This document shows, one piece after another, positions 54,943-64,000 of a DNA stretch of 64,000 nt. The notes beneath the pieces are model-generated. The model saw only the letters and a list, made by a program, of their open reading frames with translations, was not told where the DNA came from and searched no databases. Position 1 is the stretch's first letter. The number at the start of each line of letters is the position of its first letter. The translations under genes were made by a program, and so were the position numbers. This DNA is from Marsupella aquatica (lineage: Eukaryota; Marchantiophyta), in contig OZ316897.1 in NCBI GenBank assembly GCA_973895155.1, positions 16,554,001-16,618,000 of the forward strand, in the 5' to 3' direction.

Positions 54943-55906
54943 GCTCTTTAGGGGTGAGAATGCCAAGTTGGAAAATTGTTCAGTGTGTCAGCAGCCCAAG
55001 ATGAAGAGAGTGGGGAATTCATTACAGGCAAGGAAGGTGGTGCGGTATTTCCCTATAATTCCTAGGTTGAAGAGATTGTATGCCACTGCTAGTACATCTA
55101 AACTCATGACTTGGCATCATGAGAATAGAAGCACAGACAACATGGTTCGGCACACAATAGATTCCAAGGCTTGGAAGCATGTGGATACAAATATTGATCA
55201 GAAATTTGAAGCTGGACCAAGGAATGTGCAATTTGGGTTGGCACTTGATGGGGTGAATCTCTTTGGGAATAATTCCACAGCTTGGCCAATCTTGTTGTTG
55301 AATTACAATTTACCTCCTTGGCTTACCACCAAGAAGTTCTTTGTCATGCTAGCTATATATGCTGATTCCAGGACCTGATTCAGTAACAGAGGAACAACTG
55401 GACATAATATTGGGCCCATAGAACTATGAGGAGTTGGAGCTGTTGTGGACAAAAGGAGTGCCCTGCTTTGACAAATTGCCACGCCTAGGATTTTCTCAAC
55501 ACTTCAACCTAAGGGTTGTGCTATTGTGGACAATCAATGATTACCCTACATATGGTTTAATATCTGGACAACAACACGCTGGATACAAAGGATGTGTCAT
55601 CTGTGGGCCAAAATGTGTGGCACGTGGTTCACTTGCAGAAATTAGAGTACAGTGGCCACCGTCAATGGTTAGCAGCAAGGCATCTTTTTTGTAGACCAGA
55701 AAGTGCACAATACTTTGATGGTGCAATTGAGAGCCGACCTGCACCGTGTAGAATGTCAAGCTCTAATAGAAAGAAGTGGGGAGACAAGACAACAGAATAT
55801 TTGAAGAAGGGAGGAACCAAGGTTGAGGATGAGAGAGCCTGCATGCCCCATAAAGGTGCATGGAGTGAAGAGGGCTACTGGTCTGTACAAGTTGCCCTAT
55901 TGGAAC
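54943..55906 (+). pseudogene. CACTA TNP2 transposase, exon 1 continuation
   Basis: Picks up the frame interrupted at 37776: FRGENAKLENCSVC, QARKVVRYFPIIPRLKRLYA, WHHENRSTDNMVRHTIDSKAWK, RNVQFGLALDGVNLFGNNST-WPILLLNYNLPPW, LIPGPDSVTEEQLD, LLWTINDYPTYGLISG and HRQWLAARH. These are characteristic tnp2-domain segments. A frameshift lies near 55350-55365, TAG replaces a CAG-type codon at about 55427, and another shift lies near 55600-55630. The exon ends at GGAAC followed by GTAAG at 55907. Confidence 0.9.
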
Positions 55907-56858
55907 GTAAGACTCCATACTACTAGTACAATGAATTTCTGCAATCTCTTCATATGACTTTGAAATATGTTTACTTCCTATAGCCCAGATTTTGTAATTG
56001 TTCCTGGGAAAATATTTTTTATAATAAAAAGGGGAGACCGCAAAAACCCCACGGCCGGGGGGAAGCACTCAGCCCCATAGATATAATAGCAAAACTCCCA
56101 CATGGAGGCCAGCAGGCAAAAGCAAAGGCCAGAATCACAATAAAAAAAGGGGAGACTAGACCTAGTGGCCCAAAACGTGAGTGACCAACACATCATGTCA
56201 ACTTGTAGAGCCCTAGAGCCGATAAGCGAGGTAACCCATTCACCCTCTTCCAATAGCTATCACTCCTAGACCAGCAACGCAGCCACTGAGGTGACTCTGC
56301 CAGTACTCCTAGCAAACCAGTGTCGTCATTCTATTTAGCTATGAGATCCCTAGCCTTAGCCAGTCTGATGCGCCGCCCACCAATGGGGAGGCACAAGCCC
56401 GCAGCCTGCAAGTGAGTCTCAGTTTTTGAGAGGACCAGCCCAAAATCAAATACTCGGATCAGCTTTTTCTCAAAAATCTGCTCATTTCATCCCATCCATA
56501 GAGCCCACAACATTTGATAATGCAAGAAAAAGCAGGCAGATTGAGTGTGTGTTCTGGAATCAGCAGCAACAAGGAGTTCCAGGCTACCCCAACCCCTGCC
56601 AAACAGTTGTCTCAAGGAGCTGGACTCTCCGATTCCCCAACAGAGCATGGCGTGAGCACAGCCAAAGAAAAGGTGGGGAATGCTTTCAATTCTCCCAGGG
56701 CAAACATGGCATATACCTGAGCCTGCACCAATCTTAGCAGCCCAAGATCCCATGAAGAGACCTCCAACTATCAAGCGCCAAATGAATGTTTTTGCCCTGG
56801 AAGATTTTGTAATTGTTGTATTCAATGCCCTAATTTCTGAATTGTGTGTCCACTGCAG
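55907..56858 (+). other. TNP2 intron, carrying a LINE insertion
   Basis: The donor GTAAG at 55907 and the acceptor CACTGCAG ending at 56858 join ...YKLPYWN to KLLINHYLDPMHCEKN without a frame break. This is the exact order known for tnp2 proteins (PYW...L...DxMHxEKN). Without the LINE and one target duplication the intron is about 137 bp. Confidence 0.88.
56003..56801 (-). mobile_element. 5'-truncated LINE in the TNP2 intron (16-bp TSD)
   Basis: Flanked by exact 16-bp copies of AGATTTTGTAATTGTT (55987-56002 and 56802-56817), a typical LINE target duplication. The 3' end is at 56003 (an A-rich tail, AT-interrupted), and the 5' end is truncated at 56801. Minus-strand codons 56795-56487 encode a zf-RVT domain (TFIWRLIVGGLF, CHVCPGRIESIPHLFFGC). 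It differs from the 20-25 kb LINE, so it comes from another LINE family. The rest is 3' untranslated sequence. Only the C-terminal end of ORF2 was copied. Confidence 0.9.
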
Positions 56859-58620
56859 AAACTACTCATTAACCATTATCTAGATCCCATGCATTGTGAG
56901 AAGAATCTTGCACACAACATTGTGCATACTATCATTGGGACTAAGGACACTCCTTCTATGCGAGAAGACATGAAGCTCTTACAGGTGCGCCAACACCTAT
57001 GGCTTGTACCCAATCCAACTCCCAAGCGTAACGATGACAGATTGTTGATGCCCCCAGCCCCATATTGCTTGAGCAATCTGAAGGAAAGAACAAGGTTCTT
57101 GGAGGTGTTATTGACCTTGAAAGGGCCCACTGGTTTTTCAAGTTCTTTGGCAAAGTGTGTTACAAAATCTAAGAAACTCTCTTGGTTGAAATCACATGAT
57201 TTCCACCAACTCATGCAACAGATTCTCCCTTTGGCAACAATGGGATTACTTGATGAAGGGGTTCGCTTGGCCATAGTTGGGGTAAGCAATATCTATCGCC
57301 AGATCTGTACGAAGGTGTGGGACCCTTCAATGTATGAGAATTTGATGATGGATGTTGCATTCACTCTCTGCATTTTAGAAATCCATTTTCCACCAAGCTT
57401 CTTTGATGTCATGACCCATTTAATGATTCACCTAGTGGAGGAATTAGACTTGTGTGGCCCAGTTACAGGCAGATGGATGTACCCAATAGAGAGGAACCTG
57501 AAGGTATTGAAGGGTTATGTACAAAACAAGGCACGTCTAGAGGCTTCTATGGCTGAAGGCTATGTATTAGATGAGTCTTTGGGATTCCTTTTTGAATACA
57601 TGATTGATGCTAAGGGAGAGGGAAAACAAACCTGGGAGTTGGAGGAGGATGCTAGCATTGCAAGCATTGTCTTGGAAGGGTATGCAAAGGAGATATTAAC
57701 TTTGAATTGGTCTAAAGTGATGGCCATGCATCATTATATATTGGAGAATGAAGAGACAATGGCTCCATGGTATAGGTACGTAAACCTGTACCATATGGAT
57801 CATAATTATGCTGCCCCATTGTGTTTGTATATTCATGGTGGATCGTGCACTAATATCATCAGTGTTGTTGCTGCCATGTAGGATATACGATGCTACCAAT
57901 GAGACTGTTACCAAACAAAGAGTGGATTTCCAGAAGGAATGCTGATGAGGAAGCCTGCCAATTGAAGAAAACTAGTGGAATTTCCCCTTGACTGCCAAGA
58001 ATTGCCACGTTTCAGGGAATGGTTTCAAACATTAGTGAATACCCATAATTTTGAGAAAGAGTCTGAACAGTCATTACTATCTGCATACTCCACACCACCT
58101 AGTTTGAAGGCACGACTGTATAGGGCATGCAGAGCCTATGGGCACCACTGGAGGACTATTCCATCCTTGGGGTGTTTGAGTGATTGTGATTCTGGTGCAT
58201 TCAGCACTTTTGATTCTGGGATGGCTTCGACATTCACTGAGAAGCGAGTGGACTGGTCTGGCACAACAATAGAAGAATCTGTACAGTATGTAGGGGCCTT
58301 GACAGATATCTTGGTACTGAATTACGGCAGCTTGAGGAAAGGGTTGATTCTTTTCAAAGGGAAATGGGCAGATCCATCATGGACTCCTAAATCCTCTGCC
58401 AGTATGAGGTATTCCGAGTTTGACTGGTCTTTGGCAGGTGAATTTCCATAGAGAACTGGGTGTGTCCAAGAAAATGGATTACGTTTTCCCAAAGCAAGTG
58501 GAGTAGGTTTTCTTCCACCCCAATGAGAAGGGGATAGCATGGAGAACAATCCTCCACAAAGAATCCAGGTCCACAAGGGTGTTAGGTGATTGCAAGGGTT
58601 GTCACATTCTGTGAATGCTT
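56859..58620 (+). pseudogene. CACTA TNP2 transposase, exon 2 and C-terminal DUF4218/DUF4216 region
   Basis: Open from 56859 to 57881: LDPMHCEKNLAHNIVHTIIG, SWLKSHDFHQLMQQILP, ILEIHFPPSFFDVMTHLMIH and MYPIERNLKVLKGYVQNKAR, a DUF4218-type segment. A second frame piece (57975-58451) holds YRACRAYGHHWRTIPS and then YVGALTDILVLNYGS-ILFKGKW, a DUF4216 segment. After a frameshift this continues at about 58480 with YVFPKQVE-VFFHPNEKGIAWR. Several stops and shifts show it is dead. The order tnp2, DUF4218, DUF4216 is normal for plant CACTA transposases. Confidence 0.9.
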
Positions 58621-60000
58621 ATGAGGAGGCTTGAAAGCGGAACATAGAGCATAATGTTAGCATTATGCGTGATCTAGGACTGGGGCCAGGCTGCATGCTG
58701 ATGTGTGTGTTAATATGTCTATTGCAAATTTGATTGAACAGTAGATGAATGGAGTTGTCAGGTTCATGTTCTGTTTTCATATTCCAGATTAGTCTCATAC
58801 TAGTATGGATCCTGTACATAAGCACCGTTGTTACTGTGTTGTAGATTCTACTTGCATGTATGTTTGATCTGCATTGGTGTATGTTGATGATTGCTTTGTT
58901 CCTTAGAGGCCCAACCACACATGTACAATGACAGAGAGAAAAGTCTGCATTGGTGAAAGGTACTTCAACTGAAACATTGCCAAAGAGTCCGAGTAGCTCT
59001 AGACTATCACAAGTTACCAGGGTGAACATGGAAGAGTCTGGTGATGATGGCTCTGCCTTTCCTTCTGGGTATGACATTGAGGATTCTGACATTGGAGGGT
59101 CAAAACCTGAGAGTGAACAACAGGTAATGCTTGAACTTCATCATCCTAATAGGAAGGGATCCTTGTCCCTGTTTCAAAGTATTCGTTAATACGCCTACAT
59201 TGTCCATGATGTAGGTACAAAAACAAAATCGTGGTCCTACAAAGACTGGGCCTGGTGGAGGTGGGCTGGTGAGATGTTGGAAAGACCCAGACACTAGACT
59301 CTTATATGAAAGTGAGTGGATTGTACTAATATACTTTTCAGGTGTGTTTGGAAGTTGATATTCTACTTGGAAATGAAAGTCATTGAAGTGCTTTGGTGTT
59401 GTGTGTTTGTAAGTATGCAATGACCTATATCGGAAGTACATCTTGAATGTTGAGTACATTGTAATTTGAAAGCTATTTATGGAATCTATTTGAGGCAGGA
59501 CTCTAATTATATTGTCATGTATAATTTCATGTAGGGCATGTTAATTTATTTTTTGAGGGCATACTATTCCATGAGCGCCAACCTGGCTTGTAAATTGTGC
59601 CTTGGGTATTCAGGACTTTCTCCCCAGGGTTCTGCTGTCTCAAGGAAGGCTTCCAACGATGTGGCCTCTGACCTATGTCCTGCTAACAAGCAACAACTGC
59701 TTTTAAAAGAGAAGAAAAGGTCAAAAGCAAGCTAGAGGGGTACCAAAGGAGGCCTTAAGGACTAGGGGAAATGACTTCATGTCCAAGGACTTCCAAGGTT
59801 CATGTGTGGCCAGGATTACACAATCTTGAAGTGACTAAGGACTTTTCAATAATCATTATTCCATCACTAATGCGTGACTCAAGGGGTAGCCATTATGAGC
59901 TTAAGCCGTCATTTTTGTGCCCATGTGAACAGGATCTAGTTTAAGACAAGCATCCTTCTCCCATTTTGAATTTTGAACGTGACTTTTAATTTATGAAAGG
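58621..60000. other. Downstream flank of TNP2, no further gene
   Basis: A frame at 58950-59189 is acidic and Ser-rich and could be the tail of the transposase, but it matches no known segment. No TTGTAGTG-type CACTA right end is seen up to the window edge. TSD copy AAAGG for insertion Q lies at 59996-60000. Confidence 0.35.
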
Positions 60001-63000
60001 TGTCGCATCCCTAACCTGGGCCTTAAATCCAGTTTAGTGCCATGGCGCGACCTCGACCACCAGTAGGGGTGAGGGTTCGGGCAAGGAGGTGTGTAGTGGC
60101 CCGATTACCCCTAAGTCGGGCTAAGTCGATACACTTACTGGTATAACACTTAAGCAACTTGTACTAGTCATAGGTATCTTTTATTTTCCACGGCTGGAAC
60201 CCTCCCTCAATTAGTGACTCGGACTAACTCCCGGCTTGGGGCTTTTCAAGCCATCGACACGACAGAACCTTGTGACATACGATGGGTGGCAATCCCTACC
60301 ATTAGTCCGCACCCGGTACGTCCCTTAAAATGGCACCTTTGCCCAGACAAAGCATACACACAACACCAGTTACTTGCAGAAACTTTAGAGGGAAAAGACT
60401 ACATTTACTCAGCGAAGCATCAGTTTACATGGTTGACTCGACTTCAAAGGGGGTCAGCAGGCCCAACGGCAGTCGATGCCCAGTCTCTATGAGGCCCCGC
60501 CTCGCACTTGCCCAGCAAGCTCGACTCTGGCTCTCACTCCTTGGTGCACTCTGACCCTGCTCAGGCCAGGACTCCCCGTGCCTCACCTTTCTTCTGCTGA
60601 GATAACTAAGCCTTCTCCCCCCTCCATGGCGGAAGGGGAACCCTAAATACTACAATTGCAGAAGAGAACCGGAGGATACTACCTTCCGGGATACTACCTA
60701 CTGACTAACTGGTCGTGCCGCACTGACTGGTTGACCGTCGACGATAAGGGTGCCGACCGGAATGGCAGCGGCCAAGTCTACTGACAAAAATCAAGTCCGT
60801 TGATGGACTCCATCCTACGTTGGCTGATCCTAACTGATCCGGTCCTAATTCTTCCTACTACCGCTAATCGGCGCCTAATGACAGCCATTTTGTCGTTACG
60901 CCTAACCAAAAGATGCCGCTGACTTAACTGCCTTGTGCGGCGCCTGCTTCCACCCTTCGCTAACTACCCCTTACGTGTGTGCTGTGGTTGGACCAGGGCT
61001 GGTCCCCTTGTCGGGGCGAGACCTCGAGCCGCCTTGATCAGAGGTGGGCCCAGGTTTTCCCCGCTGGAGGACGAGCAGGGTAACGCGGTCCTGCAAGGCC
61101 TTGTTGTCCCGCACCGCCTCCTTCGCCTTGTTTGCAGCTTCATCGGCCTCTGTCTGGAGCCGCGCTACCTCCAGGTTGAGCTGGTTAATGGAGTTGCGAT
61201 GGATCTGGTCCTGCGCCAGCAATTTGTCTCGTTCGGCGGAGAGACTCGCCACCTGCTGCAATGCCTGCAAGAATTGTTTGTTGAGGTCGGTCAGGTTGGT
61301 AACCTGAGCCGAAGATTCTGAGCGTAATTGAAGCACGGTGTCGTCCAGCTTCTTGAGATCTGCTTGCGCTCCGTTTAACTCCTGGGTTAGTCCGTCCCTC
61401 TGTTTGACGGTGCGGACTAACTCCTTGCGGTGGGTAGTGGCCTCCTCTTCGAGGTGCTCTACCAGCATCTGGAGGCGCCCGATCTCATTCCCCTTCGCCA
61501 TGAGTTCTTCTTCCAAGCGGCTTACGATCCGTGGTTGGTGCTCTAACATGAAGAAGGCTGGTTGAAAGTACGCCAAGACTTGTTGTCCGATGTACGTCGC
61601 CAGCTCCCCAGACATAGTCTGGCTAAACTTCTGGACCAGGTTGTAGGCCATGGTCCCCGGGGCTACTTGGTAGTCCTCCATCCTCTCGGGTACCGGTGGT
61701 TCCTCGGGCGGGGCAACGAGCTCCTCCGTAGTCTGCGTTGGGGAGGGGAAGGTTTCTTCAGGTGGTGGAGGGATTGGGGGTGGTTGTACTGCGGGTAGCA
61801 GAGGCTCGACGGAAGGGGGCGGCAGAATTTCCACAGGAGGAGGTGGCGGAGTATTAGTCGGGGCTTCCGGCTTGGGGTTTGCCCGAGGGATGGTAGTCCG
61901 CGCGCTCGGGGTTGCCTCCTCTGGGGCGGGGGTGACATTAGTCGGGGCTGAGGTGGCCATATTCTTTCCTCTGGCCTCCCACCGTGCCTTGTACCAGGCG
62001 AGGATAATGGCGATATGGCTTCCCAAGTAAGTCTTCCCCCCAATAGCCATACCATCCTAAGCCCACTTCAGCTCCCCCAAGAATCTTTGGTAGAAGAATT
62101 GGGCCCAGTTCCGCCGTTTGTACTGTTCCACCTGCACGATCGTGCAGAGGGCCGGAAATCTCGGATCGTGGCTCAATCATGTGTAGGGTAGTCCGTATGA
62201 AGTTAAGCCGCTCCATGCAGATTAAGTTGGTGCACGACCCCTGCTTGTATCCGTTGTCCGTCTTACCCTCGGGTTTGAAGTGCCGCGGTGTATACTCCTT
62301 ATCCCGAATTTGGAGTTCAACCGGCACCGGCCCGGTTGGCAGGCAGAAGATTTGCGTTAATCGATGCTCCGTGAGTGATAAGGCCTGCCACAAAACCTTG
62401 GTGGTCGATATGTCGTTGTAGCTGGAATCCCTGGTGATGGCTGTCCTTTCGCAATTAACCAGTGCCACCTTGGTCACCAGCTTCGCGTATCTTCGTTCGT
62501 AAGCGACTTTCTCGGGACAAGAGTACCAATAAGTCTTGGAGAACTTAGCACCTACCTCGCCAAACAAGGTCCAAAATCCCAAGGCTGTAAGGGTCATACT
62601 AACCTCGTAGTCCGGTCCGTTGAGTCCACGTTCCCACTCGGCTGGTCCTTTTGCTTGTGGAGGTCTTGCTTGTCCTGACTAAATCTTGCCACATTCCGCT
62701 CTTCTCCCTCGATAATCTCCTTATACAGGTCGACTTGATTCGATCAGAAAGGCAAGTGGATGGCAACGTCCACGAATTCCAAAAAGGTAGACATGAGCAA
62801 ATGGCCCGCAGCGCCATCGGCTCCTCTCTTATGGAGGTGCCAGGATGAGCCCGAGCGTGAGAAGGCCAGGCCGTTTTGGTCATTGATAATGAGCTGAAGT
62901 CGGCGCCTCGGTCCAAGCGTGATTCTTCTAACTGATTTTTACTCCGCTGCCACCACCGTACCTCGGTCGCGCGTAATAATCCTCTTCCTGAACTCGTAAT

Positions 63001-63150
63001 CATTCGGTCATCTTAACCTACTCCTAATCTATTCATAATGGCAACAGACGGCTATACGTGCTATTCTACGCTACGGCTACGGTCCTAACATCCGTATAAG
63101 ACCTAATCTACGACCTGGGTTCGGTTAAGTGACACGTTACCCGTGTCACA
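60001..63150 (-). mobile_element. Insertion Q: second family-P unit (TSD AAAGG)
   Basis: Starts TGTCGCATCCCTAACC (plus strand) and ends CGTTACCCGTGTCACA, with AAAGG at 59996-60000 and 63151-63155. Read on the minus strand it is a close copy of P. The 701-bp length difference is explained by one internal deletion, which removes the part corresponding to P from about 38932 to 39635. No LTR pair is visible. The same terminal hairpin (TGACACG...CGTGTCA) is present at its 5' end on the minus strand. P and Q have different target duplications, so they are independent insertions. Confidence 0.88.
60971..62597 (-). pseudogene. Family-P protein gene in Q: internal deletion and frameshift
   Basis: ATG at 62597 begins MTLTALGFWTLFGEV as in P. 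After SSYN the frame jumps, by the 0.7-kb deletion, to STTKV-WQALSLTEHRLTQIF. A 4-bp insertion (GGCC, near 62150) shifts the frame just after the globular-domain EPRSEIS motif. The original frame is then open from 62050 to 60971 for 359 codons: MAIGGKTYLGSHIAIILAWYKAR, the proline-rich stretch and an unbroken coiled coil (ending GPTTAHT). The intact coiled-coil half shows what the corresponding codons of P were before its TAG stops arose. Confidence 0.8.
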
Positions 63151-63155
63151 AAAGG

Positions 63156-64000
63156 CCACCTCACAAGCTATGGGGCCAACTTGTTGCTTTTGCGTAATGT
63201 CCTTCACAGGAGTCACATCCTTTGACACGGCTTTCTCGGCGTGGTGGGGGTACTTGGTGCATGTTGGCTAAGCCACATTTAATTTGTTTGTCTCTTTTGG
63301 GCCCTGTTGAAGGTCACTGCGCGCGAACTGCTCTCACTTGGTCACTTTTGGATTCTCTCATCATTCTTTCCAAACACTTAGATGATTTTGAATCCCACAT
63401 TTGGAGGTGAGGCGCACCAGCTCCACCAAACCATTCTCGACAATTTTGCATCCCATTGCGCATCACATTTGATTAGCCCAAATCCCACTACTGACGATCC
63501 TGGAGGTTGGAGGGAGGCACGCGCGGTCGGAGAGTGCAAGACTTGGTGCGCAATTTGGTGGCCGAATTCAGGGGATTGATTCGAGGCGGGGGTGAATAAC
63601 TTCTGCTCCTTTTCCAATTTCTTGGTCACCTTTGTCATTCAATGTTGAAGCTAAATCTGTAGGTTAAACCACGCTCCTTTACTTCGGTGGATTGTTGATT
63701 TGTATGTGTACTCAGGACTAAGTTACGGTGGGTGTTGTGCCTCTTGACCTTGATGGACTTTCAAAAGATAGAGGCGCCGCAGGTTAGAGATGTACCTGTA
63801 GTTATTGGGGGTGCCACACCTGCTGTTTCAATAGAGAACCCTGCATGTCAAGTCGGAAGAGCGAGAAGAGTGTGCAGGATTGGGATCCTCCTGAATTCCA
63901 GAGAGACCCGACATATTTTGCTGTCACCTTTGGACTCCCCAATGTCGGTGAAAATCCTTATAAGATAAGTGATGTTAGTGAACAAGATTTGAGTACATGT
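63156..64000. other. Right edge of the window, no gene recognised
   Basis: Short open frames on both strands (for example 63378-63638 on the minus strand) show no family resemblance. A gene beginning here could continue beyond the window, but nothing supports one. Confidence 0.3.

Overview
This is nuclear DNA of a land plant, gene-poor and dominated by transposable elements. Evidence for a plant: two dirigent-domain genes, a B-box zinc-finger gene of plant type, a plant non-LTR retrotransposon with a zf-RVT C-terminus, a CACTA (En/Spm) TNP2 transposase with a GT-AG intron, and a PIF/Harbinger element with a plant Myb/SANT-like gene. The species cannot be read from the window. A fern, lycophyte or conifer would fit the repeat load, but that is a guess.

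Layout. 1-13 kb: a B-box gene (3.0-3.6 kb, +), a degraded LINE fragment (6.56-7.18 kb), a non-autonomous PIF/Harbinger element with TAA target duplications (7.79-9.28 kb) and a dirigent gene (11.85-12.38 kb, -). 13-20 kb: mostly unassigned DNA, a 34-bp tandem array and a fold-back element with an internal 60-bp array. 20.4-27 kb: a nearly complete LINE on the minus strand. 27.99-28.53 kb: a second dirigent gene (+). 30-37 kb: a possible CACTA terminus with subterminal-type motifs, a decayed transposon-associated gene (-), and two tandem arrays.

36.95-58.6 kb is a CACTA TNP2 transposase pseudogene split by a nest of insertions. A 17.2-kb block (37777-54942), bounded by the 5-bp duplication GCTCT, interrupts its first exon. 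The block is one copy (A) of a 4.7-kb unit, here called family S. A second S copy (B, 47961-52610) sits inside A in inverted orientation. A also holds a copy of a second family (P, 38194-42044), a 1.6-kb solo LTR (I1), a 0.64-kb MITE (I2) and a 1.64-kb CACTA derivative (D). A 0.8-kb LINE lies in the TNP2 intron. Another family-P copy (Q) lies at 60001-63150. Each of these insertions shows a target-site duplication.

The most unusual content is families S and P. Each copy starts TG, ends CA, is flanked by 5-bp duplications and shows no internal LTR pair. Yet each carries one long reading frame, about 1,200 codons in S and about 770 in P. The proteins appear to be homologous: an N-terminal region, a globular domain, a low-complexity linker and a long coiled coil. 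They contain no reverse transcriptase, integrase or transposase motifs that I can recognise. They look either like giant solo LTRs that encode a protein, with the gene possibly antisense to the LTR, or like a distinct kind of mobile unit. Most stop codons breaking these frames fit C-to-T decay at CG and CHG sites.

The likely functional host genes are only the B-box gene and the two dirigent genes. The rest is mobile DNA in various stages of decay.
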